From: Rhynchonema sp. JSB1_4 | Taxonomy: Eukaryota > Nematoda > Chromadorea > Monhysterida > Xyalidae | DNA length: 64,000 nt | Direction: 5' to 3' | Assembly: GCA_030248065.1 (NCBI GenBank) | Contig: JASAMV010000638.1 | Location: 124,001-188,000 of the forward strand | Shown here: positions 49,001-58,418 of the stretch, piece by piece | Layout: every line of letters begins with the position of its first letter | Numbering within the stretch: the stretch's first letter is position 1 | Made by a program: the position numbers and the translations under genes | The notes under the pieces: model-generated | Database searches by the model: none | What the model saw: the letters and a program-made list of their open reading frames with translations, nothing else | What the model was told of the DNA's origin: nothing

Positions 49001-52000
49001 CAAACACACGCGGTAAACAACCCACTAGTCGTTAGTCGCAAGTGCTGAGAAGATGCACTACACATGTGAAGGCCGTTTACAAGCGCAATGGAAACAGAGA
49101 TAACACGCTGTCACCGAAAGGTCAATGCAACGAACATACAGGCTTGAGATTGTTGGACATATTGTAGGTGATGTACGCACGCGGCATGCATACTAAAGCA
49201 CTAATATCGACTAATAAATGTGTACAGGTAGAGCTCACTAATCCTTCCACAGTAAAAATCAAAAAACTATACAAACGAAGAAGCGTGAACTGTATGATTT
49301 TTTTTCAAGTTTTTGCGATTTCGCCGAGACGCTTCAACGATTTACTACGTGATTTGCAGTCAAATTAACAAACTCGAATTTGTGACACGTTATACAGAAC
49401 CCCAAGTTTCCACTACGCTCCCCCATTATGCCTTTTCTAGAATTATTGTTGACCGCTCGCTTATCATATCAGTCAAGACACAATAAAAGTTGGTCATAGC
49501 GTAGCAATAAAGCAATCGGTCATTCAACCAGAGACGCGTGTCTAACACAAACAAAACACCGCAGTACAACGTTCCCAACAGGTAATCAACAATCTACCTG
49601 CCTAGAACCAGGTAAATAGCAACACTCCAAAGATGGGAGCAGCGTTTTATCAGCCAACTGTCCATAGCAATACGTGGCAGACAGTGGCGTCACAAAATGG
49701 GACATCATTGCGACTGACATTGATAAACTAGCGTGACGAGGACGCGTTGCTATCTACAGACCTCGCAACTTCGTGTATGGATCGGATCAATCTCCTAAAC
49801 CAATAATAATCTCCGTGGTGGGGAGGGGCGGGGCGAGAGGGAAGCAAGCAAGCACCCAAACATCACAGGACTTGGCTTGGCCTACACAGTAAGCCAGAGT
49901 CAGAACAATGTTTGCAAACAAGTAGAAAAAGGGCACGCCAAAACAACAACGGTACCTTGAAGCATCCGAGGACGAACACTTCATTCGCCTCCTGCATCTT
50001 CGTGGCGTCATCGACTGTTGTCAGATCTTTGGCTGGTGGACCGCTCTTCTTCTTCACCCATGACACAATGCTCGCTGCGTCACGGCCACCTGCACGAAAC
50101 GATTGAAATGCTCATGTGGCAAAACAACAAAGTTGTCAATTTCGAACGTCAACCACTGAACATTTTGTTTTTGACACGTCACGTTATTGAAATGACGGCT
50201 GCGCAAAATTGCACCTTGAAGTGATTTGCATTATCATGCTCTGAATCTCACATCAACAAATAAAACCGAAACTTTCTCCAAGTTGAAAAGTAAAGGCCTG
50301 TTTCCGGTGATGCACTCATTTTCTGCAGTTGCGGTACGCAGAAATGAGTGCGGCCGATTTGTTTCCAGTGAGTGCGGCCACCGCACTTGAGTTTTGCATT
50401 TCAACTTCTGCGACGCCGCAGGGCGGTTGTCGATCGATAGTGTATGGCTCTGTATGCTAAAGCTTGTGCACGGCCCAAACGCCGACACAAAGCGATGCAG
50501 TACCGCAGTTGGCCAACCGCAACACTGGGCACAACCAGTGTTGGCGGTGGGGGGGGGGTTTGGGGGGGGACAGTAGGTATCCCCCTCGCCTGGTACAGTA
50601 GGTATCCCCCCTCGATGTTTGGCATGGTACAGTAGGTATCCCCCCGATTTTGCCCCAAAAGTGCCAATTTTTGACCAAAATGGCCAAAATTAGTGCAAAA
50701 TCAGTGGTTTTTACCTCAAATTACCCGAAATTCGCGCGCTACGCGCGCAAATACTACGTTTTCACACGATTCCACACATAATAAACACATAAAAAAATTT
50801 CACCCCAAAACCTAACCCCCCCTAGGTACATAACCCCCCCAGGCCATCGGCTCTGGTATAGTAGGTATCCCCCCTCTCCGAGCGTGGTACAGTAGGTATC
50901 CCTATACTTGCGGGCCGGAAAAAAACCGTTTTTTTCCGAAAAAAAACCGAAAAAAAACCGTTTTTTTCCGAGGCCCGGAAAAATACGTTTTTATTTTTCC
51001 GGAAATTTTTCCAAGTGGCAACTTTTGGAAAAAACCGTTTCTTTCCAAAAATTTCCGAAATATTTTCAAAGGTTGCGAAAGGATGTTGTCAAAACCAATG
51101 TAAATCGGTGCTAAACAGTTCAAAATGAGCACTTTTTAATCTCCAGGTGCATTTTTAGCCTGTTTCAGGCCATTTTCAGACAAAATTTTCTCCAAAATAG
51201 GCGTTTTTGGACCATGGGTATCCTTAAGTACTGGAAAAATATTTGGAAAAAAAACGGTTTTTTTCCGAAAAAAAACGGTTTTTTTTCCAAAAATATATTT
51301 TACGGAAAAATACGCAAGTATAGGTATCCTCCCTCCAGAGTACCTCCAACACTGGGCACAACCGAGTGTGAGACTGCGGTCTGCGGCGGTTTTTGATGGT
51401 AACCGCAGGTTGGGGTCCAAAAACAGCCGCTGAAAACGACCGCATCACTGGAAACAGGCCTCAAAACTATAGCTATTTATTCTTCGGCTCAGCTGCTGTT
51501 CCGAATGATTCAAATCACATTAGTAAATTGCGTAACATTCAAGCTTACTCAACAACTTTATTCAGTCGAATATAGTTCCTGTTCCTGGGCGGGGGAGGGG
51601 GACTCCCAGTATGGGCAATCCATCGGCTCATGGCACTTTTTATACACACAGCGCATGCAGCTGCACACGCCATTTTCTAAACAAAATGTACACTTTGAGC
51701 GAGTGGCATGCTTTGCTGACCGCTTTTTAATTTATCCGGTTTTCATTTGCTGCTTGCCATAACACTTTTCAACACTGTTGCAAAATTTGGGGATGTTTCA
51801 ACGGATAACTACAGAGAATAGATGCATTCATTGACGGCAGTAATGCAGCATGCAGCGTGTGCGTGCGAGTGCCATGAGCTGGCGGATTGCCTGTACATCA
51901 ACCGCCGCGACCAATGCAAACTAACCGCCGCTCCAGCTACACTAATTTTCCCAACTTTTGCCTAAAATAGACATTTTTAAGCCTAAAAAATTAATTTTTA

Positions 52001-52947
52001 GGTCGATGTTGTCAAAAGACGCCAAAAGACCATGTTTATGGTGATTTGTTTCAATAAGGGTCAAAAATGCTTTTCCTGAACTTGGGTCTTCCCCCTTCCA
52101 CCAGATAGGTACACAAACCGCCCAGGAACCACACTGACAACCGGTCAATCACACACCTCCATATTCTGACGGTTTTCCGTTGCGGAAGAATTTCAACGTC
52201 GGATAGCCGCGTACTTCGAATTTGGTGCCGAGATCTGATTCGACGGTGGCGTCGACTTTGCCAAGTTTGATCGGACTGTCCTCTTCCTTCAGTTGTGTGG
52301 CCGCTTTAGCATATTCGGGCGCCAGCGCCTTGCAGTGACCACACCATGGGGCATCTGGAACAAAATTACGTCCTCGTTCTGTGTCTGTGAAATATTAGCG
52401 ACGAAATATCTAACAGTCTCCATTGACTGGTCTCATGTATTTCATTTCATTTGTGAAAAGCATAGTGGAGAACGAACAAAACCACGTTTACGTTTTCAAT
52501 CTAATTACGCCACAAATGCTTCTTTATACTGCATATTAAGAGAGCGAAAATCTGTTTCCGCTTCCTGAAGGTATGCAAATGGCAGGATAGGGTTTGACCC
52601 AATGTTATTTCCTAATTCCTTGCAAATTCAGAGCAGTTTTGCGTCTTGGGCATGCAGCTACTAAACCAGCAAAAAATACATATGTGAGAGTGTGATACAG
52701 ATGACAAAAAGCAGGCCGTATTGATCAAACTGACCAGATTGAGTTTGAGTTGAGGCCGAAATTGGTCCTATGTGCACGCGTTTACATACGTAAATACCAA
52801 CTCACAAAATTCGACCAAGACAAATTCGTGTGCGTTAACGGCCTCTTCGAAGTTTGAGTTTGTGAGAACGAGCACGTTTTCTTCTTCTTTAATTTCCTCC
52901 GCAAACACGGCGATCACAGCAACGATAGCGATGAATAATTTATACAT
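46041..52947 (-). CDS. Protein disulfide isomerase (PDI), 12 exons, about 497 aa, one apparent frameshift
   Basis: Endoplasmic reticulum thiol oxidoreductase/chaperone. Exons from the 5' end: 52806-52947, 52157-52354, 49956-50089, 48104-48199, 47938-48035, 47517-47692, 47340-47431, 47160-47268, 46971-47091, 46333-46511, 46178-46267, 46041-46100. Signal peptide [16 protein letters not shown]; thioredoxin-like a domain with APWCGHC split after VLVEF; b and b' domains; a' domain with the second APWCGHC split at the homologous place; acidic tail ([15 protein letters not shown]) ending HEEL, an ER-retention signal. Layout a-b-b'-a' and length match the PDIA1 type. In the exon 47938-48035 the length is 98 where phase needs 97, and the frame breaks within a T-run at the LKKFDEGRN motif, consistent with a one-base indel. 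Introns 2 and 3 are about 2.1 and 1.8 kb; intron 2 is mostly repeats. Confidence 0.93.
50294..51461. mobile_element. Outer TIR element in PDI intron 2
   Basis: Ends AGGCCTGTTTCCGGTGATGC and the complement with one mismatch. Interior arms are rich in TGCGGC/GCCGCA words. No convincing target duplication. A second element is inserted inside it (50536-51354). Confidence 0.6.
50536..51354. mobile_element. hAT-like MITE nested in the outer element
   Basis: Starts CAGTGTTGG, ends CCAACACTG, and is flanked by GGCACAAC on both sides (8-bp duplication). It carries repeated GGTACAGTAGGTATCCCC near both ends, G-runs, a central GCGCGCTACGCGCGC palindrome (50733-50748), then an AT-rich part built of Cs, Gs and T/A runs (CCGTTTTTTTCCG-like). 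About 819 bp. Confidence 0.85.
51613..51895. mobile_element. Possible diverged relative of the 17223/19584 MITE
   Basis: GGCAATCC...GCTCATGGCACTTT at the left is complemented by GTGCCATGAGCTGGCGGATTGCC at the right end. The GCTCATGGCAC word is shared with the other copies; the outer ends differ. Target duplication not resolved. Confidence 0.4.
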
Positions 52948-53202
52948 TTTTGTGTTTGTTTTGTGGAAAGTCCAATGGTCAATCAATTCGGTATTTTGGG
53001 TCAAATATAACAATTTTTATTTACGATTTTCTGAGCACAATTTCCACGGATTTACTTGTGCCGTTCAACAGAAACAACAGCACAAACGATTGATAAATAA
53101 CCACCACAGAAGACCTAAAACAAAAAGGCTTTTCTGGACCGGTTTCTATAATAATGAATCTCAGAAGCGTTCGTCCTATTTATTAACGTGGCATATTCTG
53201 GC

Positions 53203-53221
53203 CGTGTGTTTTTTTGATTGG
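53203..53221 (-). promoter_or_regulatory. ERSE-like element upstream of PDI
   Basis: Read on the gene's strand it is CCAAT, nine bases, ACACG; the ER-stress element is CCAAT-N9-CCACG, so one base differs. It lies about 256 bp upstream of the start codon. A further ACGTGGC-type (UPRE/XBP1-like core) sequence lies at 53186-53192, and another CCAAT near 53248. PDI genes are well-known unfolded-protein-response targets; activity here is inferred. Confidence 0.4.
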
Positions 53222-53418
53222 CCAGATTTCTTAGTTCCACAATCTGATTGGTTGATGGTTGGCAAAGTTACCGTAACCGGTCGATTTCTTTGCGATAAAT
53301 GTTTTAGAGGGCCTGAATTGAAAAGGAAATCAGACAATAACCAGCGACAAGACGCAGAACTGGAGCGCATTTTTGATGGAACGCTAGTGCCTCGAGTTGA
53401 CAAAAATTGGGTTACCGA

Positions 53419-53862
53419 CAGTGTAGTGGCTGGGGGGGGGGGAGGGGGGGGGGGATTCCCCCCCCCTAAGGAGTAGGTACCTTGCAACCACCCCTTGGGG
53501 GGGGGATGGGGGGGGGAAGGGTAGGTACCTTGCAACCACCCCGGAGGGTACCTTGCAACCATAAATTTATGGTTTTTATAGGCAAAAATGGGTGTTTTTC
53601 GACCTCAAAACCCCAAAAATCGCGCGCTCCGCGCGCAAACCTCCATATAATAGCTATTTTGGGCAAATTTTCGGCCAAAATGCAAAAAAGTACCATTTTT
53701 TCGGCCAATTTTGCAGAAAAAAGTATGCAAAAAACACCCTTTTTTCGGACCCCAGGGGTACCTTGCAACCTTCTGGAGGCTGGGTAGGGGGGTACCTTGC
53801 AACCATCTGGATCCATCCCCCCCCCAAGGGTACCTTGCAACCATCTGCCTGCCACTACACTG
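53419..53862. mobile_element. hAT-like MITE, 8-bp TSD GTTACCGA
   Basis: Starts CAGTGTAGTGGC, ends GCCACTACACTG. Six same-direction copies of GGTACCTTGCAACC, three near each end (53476, 53524, 53547, 53757, 53791, 53829). G-runs, and a central GCGCGCTCCGCGCGC palindrome (about 53622). Confidence 0.92.
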
Positions 53863-53871
53863 GTTACCGAC

Positions 53872-54720
53872 TACCGTATTGTCGGAAATACAACCCGGGG
53901 GGTCTATTTTTTCACTGGGGTCATTTTGGGGGGGTTCAATTTATGGGGGGGGTCAATTATTGGGGGGTTATATTTTTCATTTGGCCCCCCGACGAAAAAA
54001 ATCATTGTTAATAATGCCCATAAAAATGGCTTGTTTTCGGTATTTTCTAACTTCAACAGCGGCAATTGTGCTTAAAACGCTGTATTCTGTTGTGTACGCA
54101 AGCTTAAACAACGTTTGACACAACAACACAGCCCTACCACACCACTAATCTGTGGTACAGTGAAGGTTGGGGGTGGGGTTATATTTATGGGGGGGTCAAT
54201 TAATGGGGGGGTTCTATTTTTGATTTCGAGCCATTTAGGGGGGGTTCAATCAGTGTAGTGGCAGGCCCATGTGTGGGAGGTAAGTATGATGCGGGGTTGG
54301 GACCGGAAGCGTGACAGGTATGATTTTGGTCACCCAAAAAGGCGAAAAAACACCGTTTTTGTGATACAATTTTGGCCAAAAATTGAGGTAAAAATAGTAC
54401 TTTTTCAAAATTTTCGCCGAAAATCGCCTAAAAATAGGTATTATGGGTGGGTCTGCGCGCGGAGCGCGCGATTTTTGCGAAAATAAGGTCGAAAACCACC
54501 GATTTTTGCCTTAAAAAGGTATAAAATTGCTTGTGAGAGGTATGATTTGGAGTTGTGAGAGGTAAGTACTCAACCCCCCCCCAACCCCCCCTCGGGTTTT
54601 GTGGTAGGAAAGTACTGAGAGGGGGGGGTAACCCCCCCCCCCCACCCCCCCCGCCACTACTATGGGTTCAATTAATGGGGGGGTCAATTAATGGGGGGTT
54701 CTATTTCCGACAATACGGTA
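53872..54720. mobile_element. TIR element with GGGGGTCAATTAATGGGG words, carrying another MITE
   Basis: Begins TACCGTATTGTCGGAAAT and ends in its complement, TA at the outer edges (Tc1/mariner-like). The interior repeats a GGGGGTCAATTAATGGGG-type word several times. It contains the hAT-like insertion at 54251. Confidence 0.75.
54251..54664. mobile_element. hAT-like MITE, 8-bp TSD GGTTCAAT
   Basis: Starts CAGTGTAGTGGCAGG and ends GCCACTACTATG (two changes from the complement). Iterated words GGTAAGTATGA, GGTATGATTT and GGTAAGTACT lie near both ends; central GCGCGCGGAGCGCGCG palindrome at about 54455. Nested in the element at 53872. Confidence 0.88.
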
Positions 54721-55174
54721 AAATCTGAGCCAAAAATTCGGGCCGGGCCGGAGATTTGGGGGGTTCGGGCCGGGCAAACCCGACCCGATTGCGACCTCTG
54801 TTTTTTTGCCTTTTTGAGTGACCAAACCCCCAAATCTCCGGCGCGGCCCGAGCGCTCGATGTGGCCAAAGCGCGGCCCGGCCCGAACTTATTGGGTCACA
54901 TTTTTACCCGGCTTTTTGTCATAATTTTTGCGACTTTTCTGAACCTGGCTCGGCCCGATTTTTTTGACGAACTTTTCCTGGTAAATTTTTAGATGGTTGT
55001 GTTGAGATTGAGACGCAAGATTTTGACACAAAACTAACAGCTGCAAACTTAAAAAATGTAAATTCTATTAATTCAATGAAAAAACCTCAAAAAGTTCGCG
55101 GTTTTTGACGAAGAAAGCCACGATTGTTTCTTAATTTGGACAATGTCTGGCCGGGAAGTCTGGCCCGGCCTGAC

Positions 55175-56190
55175 TATGGGTGGGCACAATACCCAATAAA
55201 TACCCAATACCAATACCACCCAATACCAATACCAGTGCTTGGTATTGGTATTGGTTCTAATTCTGGTATTGGGTATTGGGTATTGGTATTGAAGCTGGCC
55301 TGGTATTGGTATTGGTATTGGGTTTGCCCAGGTATTGGGTCAAAACCAATACCCAATACTAATCCAGGAAAACCCAATACCAAACCCAATACCTGACTCA
55401 AAACCCAATACCAAACCAATACCAAACCCAATACCAACCCAATACCAGACCAAAAACCCAATACCAACCCAATACCAGACCAAAAACCCAATACCAAACC
55501 AATACTAAGACCAATACCCAATACTCAATCCCAATACCAACCCAATACCAAACCCAATACCAGGCACTTCAGTAGTATTGATCTGGTATTGGGTATTGGT
55601 ATTGGTATTGGGTCTCACCCGGTATTGGTATTGGGTATTGGTATTGGGTCACCAATTTGGTATTGGTATTGGGCAGTGTAGTGGCAGGCAAATGGTTGCA
55701 AGGTACCCTTGGGGGGGATGGATCCAGATGGTTGCAAGGTACCCCCCTACCCAGCCTCCGGGAGGTTGCAATGTACCCCTGAGGTCCGAAAAAAGGGTGT
55801 TTTTTGCATGCATTATACTGCAAATTTGGCCGAAAAATTGGTACTTTTTTGTATTTTGGCCGAAAATTTGCCTAAAATACCTATTATATGCAGGTTTGCG
55901 CGCGGAGCGCGTGAATTTTGGGGTTTTGAGGTCGAAAAACACCAATTTTTGCCTATAAAAACCATAAATTGATGGTTGCAAGGTACCCTCCGGGGTGGTT
56001 GCAAGGTACCTACCCTTCCCCCCCCATCCCCCCCAAGGGGTGGTTGCAAGGTACCTACTCCTTAGGGGGGGGAATCCCCCCCATCCCCCCAGCCACTACA
56101 CTGGTATTGGGTATTGGGTATTGGTACAGGGCCGGTATTGGTATTGGGTATTGGTATTGGGTGTCAAAAGTGGTATTGTGCCCAGGCCTA
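55175..56190. mobile_element. hAT-like element made of GGTATT/AATACC repeats, 8-bp TSD GGCCTGAC
   Basis: Ends TATGGGTGGGCACAATACC and, read in from the right, TAGGCCTGGGCACAATACC; TAGG-TGGGCA is a common hAT end. Flanked by GGCCTGAC on both sides. The body is degenerate (GGTATTGG)n on one side and its complement on the other, with a further MITE inside (55674-56103). Confidence 0.82.
55674..56103. mobile_element. hAT-like MITE, 8-bp TSD GTATTGGG, inverted relative of 53419
   Basis: Starts CAGTGTAGTGGCAGG, ends GCCACTACACTG. Its sequence is the reverse complement of the 53419 element: GGTTGCAAGGTACC iterons at both ends, and GCGCGCGGAGCGCG in the middle (about 55898). Confidence 0.92.
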
Positions 56191-56228
56191 GGCCTGACCA
56201 TGGCAAAAAACCTCGGCCCCGACCGGCC

Positions 56229-56609
56229 CAGTGTAGTTCCTGGCCGGAGGGGGAGATAGCGGACCCCCCGTTTTTTTCGGAGGGGGAGATAGTGTACCCC
56301 CGAGGGGGTAGGGGGGGAAGACCCAAATTCGGGAAAAAGTCACTTTTTGTGGTGGAAAATTTGACCTATTTTTGCCCCTTTTTGGAAAAAATTCTTCATA
56401 AAAAGGGTATTTTGGCGACTTTTGAGAACATTGACCTAGAAATCACACATTTTAGGCCTAAAAATGCCTATTTTAGGCCTAAAAATGGCCATTTTAGGCA
56501 AAAATTGGGGGAGATAGTGTACCCGGAGGGGGAGATAGGGGATAGTGTACCACCCGAGGGGGAGATAGCGTACCCGAGGGGGGACCCCCCTCCCCCTGGA
56601 ACCACACTG
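56229..56609. mobile_element. hAT-like MITE, 8-bp TSD GACCGGCC
   Basis: Starts CAGTGTAGTTCC, ends GGAACCACACTG. Five same-direction copies of GGGGGAGATAGTGTACCC (some mutated), two at the left and three at the right, around an AT-rich middle with TTTTAGGCCTAAAAATGCC-like palindromes. Confidence 0.9.
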
Positions 56610-57108
56610 GACCGGCCCGATAATTGAACACAACCAACGTAGTTAGCACCACCGCGAGTTGTAGAATTGAATTCAGTCACACGCTGCCGTTTTTGACCAC
56701 CACCGCCTCTGGTAACCCTACCAGAGAAAGAGAAACGGCGGTGGCGTGGATATTTTCTTCTGAAAAATGTCTTCACAGTCACCTTTCTATGGAATTCAAA
56801 AAATTTAGTGCTTTTTTGACAAACTCATTACAGACACAAAGCCAAGGCAAAGACAAGGCGTGAAAAGCGATTATTTACGGGCAAATTGTTGTTTTACTGT
56901 TTTTCGAACTCGGACACCTAAAAGTCTTTTAATTTCATGTGCAAGCGAGGGTGTGAACGACGGTACGGAGTCTTGTCAGCCTGGCTGTCTGTTGGTCAAA
57001 CCAAGCGCAGTCGTATCAAACTTCTCGACGTCATTAATAATCGAAAGTTTTGAACGAAACGAAGCATAGCTTCCTGCCCCCGTTTATTCACGTTCGTGTT
57101 TTACATTT

Positions 57109-58152
57109 ATGACGCGCATCCTCATTATTGCATTGCCCTCGCTGATATTCAGAACCAAACGTCGCACGCGGCAGTCAACAATGAAGCCTGAAATTCTATT
57201 TTTCAACGTGTACCACTTTGTTCGTTCAATGATCGCTGAAGCTGCTGGCGCTCAAGATCTCAGCGTTCGCATTCGGTTTCCAATGAAAAAAGCTCACGTC
57301 AGAACCGACAGTCATGATCCCCTAAAAAATCGCCAATTAACGGAACTAACGGTCATAATCCCTGGTAATCCCGGCGTCGACTTGTTCTACGATAAATTCG
57401 CGTCCGAACTCGCATCGGGTATGAAGCATCACCATCGTGTGCTTACTATTTCGCATTCTAATCACATAAGAATCGATGATTCGTGGGAATTTTCGTCTCT
57501 CCAGTCGCAGATCACCGACAAAATCGAGCTTCTCTCATCGAATTTATCAAAAAACATCAAAATTAATCTGATCGGTCACTCAATCGGAGCCTACATGGCA
57601 CTGAAAATGGCGCCGTTGCTTGCAAAACAGGGATTCACTGTCAACGATATTTTCTGTCTTTTCCCCACATTTGAACGCATGGCTTCGTCGCCAAATGGTA
57701 GGTTATTCATGAAACTGCGTTCTTTTGGTGTGCATCATCTGGTTATTTACATTCTAGCGCCGCTTGTGCATTATCTCGTCCCGAATTTTGTGAAAACCTG
57801 GCTTGTTATGTTCCATTTTCGCTCGTTCTCAGTTCCCCAGTCGATAATTGATGGCGTGCTTGAAGCTTGTCACCCGAATAATGTCAGAAATTATTTATAC
57901 ATGTCCTTTGACGAATTGGATACAGTCGCTGAACTAGATGAGCTTTTATTGTTGCAAGCTGTGGAATGCAGCAAGAAAGTCACCCTATACTACGGAGAGA
58001 ATGATGCCTGGTGTCCCAGATATTATGGGAAAGAATTAGCGTTGAGAAATCTGCCCGTTTCCATTGTGTTCTGCGAAAATGATTGCGAGCACGCGTTTGT
58101 GATTAATGATAGTGAGGTTATGGCTCAATGGCTGCTCGATTATATTGCTTGA
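57109..58152 (+). CDS. LDAH-like lipid droplet-associated hydrolase, intronless, 347 aa
   Basis: Alpha/beta-hydrolase of the LDAH (C2orf43) family, found on lipid droplets and proposed to act on sterol esters or to affect triglyceride turnover. Visible: VIIPGNPGVDLFYDKF near residue 86 (oxyanion-side motif), the nucleophile elbow GHSIG at about residues 156-160, FPTFERMASSPNGRLF typical of the family, ENDAWCP with the likely acid, and EHAFVI with the catalytic histidine near the end. Length matches the family (about 325 aa in vertebrates). I report the first ATG; an in-frame ATG at 57181 gives 323 aa, closer to the family length, and may be the true start. It is the only multi-kilobase-free single-exon gene here, so an origin by retroposition is possible. 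It lies 266 bp before the SUV39-like gene. Confidence 0.92.
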   Translation: MTRILIIALPSLIFRTKRRTRQSTMKPEILFFNVYHFVRSMIAEAAGAQDLSVRIRFPMKKAHVRTDSHDPLKNRQLTELTVIIPGNPGVDLFYDKFASELASGMKHHHRVLTISHSNHIRIDDSWEFSSLQSQITDKIELLSSNLSKNIKINLIGHSIGAYMALKMAPLLAKQGFTVNDIFCLFPTFERMASSPNGRLFMKLRSFGVHHLVIYILAPLVHYLVPNFVKTWLVMFHFRSFSVPQSIIDGVLEACHPNNVRNYLYMSFDELDTVAELDELLLLQAVECSKKVTLYYGENDAWCPRYYGKELALRNLPVSIVFCENDCEHAFVINDSEVMAQWLLDYIA

Positions 58153-58418
58153 TTCTTTTTATCGTTTGTGGTTTTGTGACTGCGGTCGAATACAAAATAA
58201 CTTGCTGTGATAAAAAGTTTGCGATTACCGTAGCTTTAGGTTTGTGTGTTTGGATTGAGTGAGCTCTCCATGCAGTTTTGATCTGCTGCAGCAAGTCACC
58301 TGAGCTTGCTTCTTTTCAAATTTAAACTCGTGATTTCAATCCTCAGAAAATAAAACTTCATTAACCGGCATTAATTTCCAATTTTTCAGTCAAAAATCTC
58401 AGTTGCAATCAATTAACC

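Larger units (their letters stand above)
54739..56619. mobile_element. Element with CGGGCC words, interrupted by two further insertions
   Basis: Left end CGGGCCGGGCCGG, right end complementary in type (CGGCCCCGACCGGCCCG). Interior with repeated GGGCCGGGC/GCCCGGCCCG words. Two intact insertions (55175-56190 and 56229-56609) split it, each with clean target duplications made from its own sequence. Its own target duplication is not clear. Confidence 0.55.

Noticed and set aside
52948..53013. Longer PDI N-terminus starting upstream of 52947
   Set aside because: The added residues would precede a perfect signal peptide and the upstream start is not a good ATG.
53440..53470. Long G/C runs as sequencing artefacts
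   Set aside because: They recur at matching places in independent copies of the same MITE family, so they are a property of the element, though exact lengths may be wrong.
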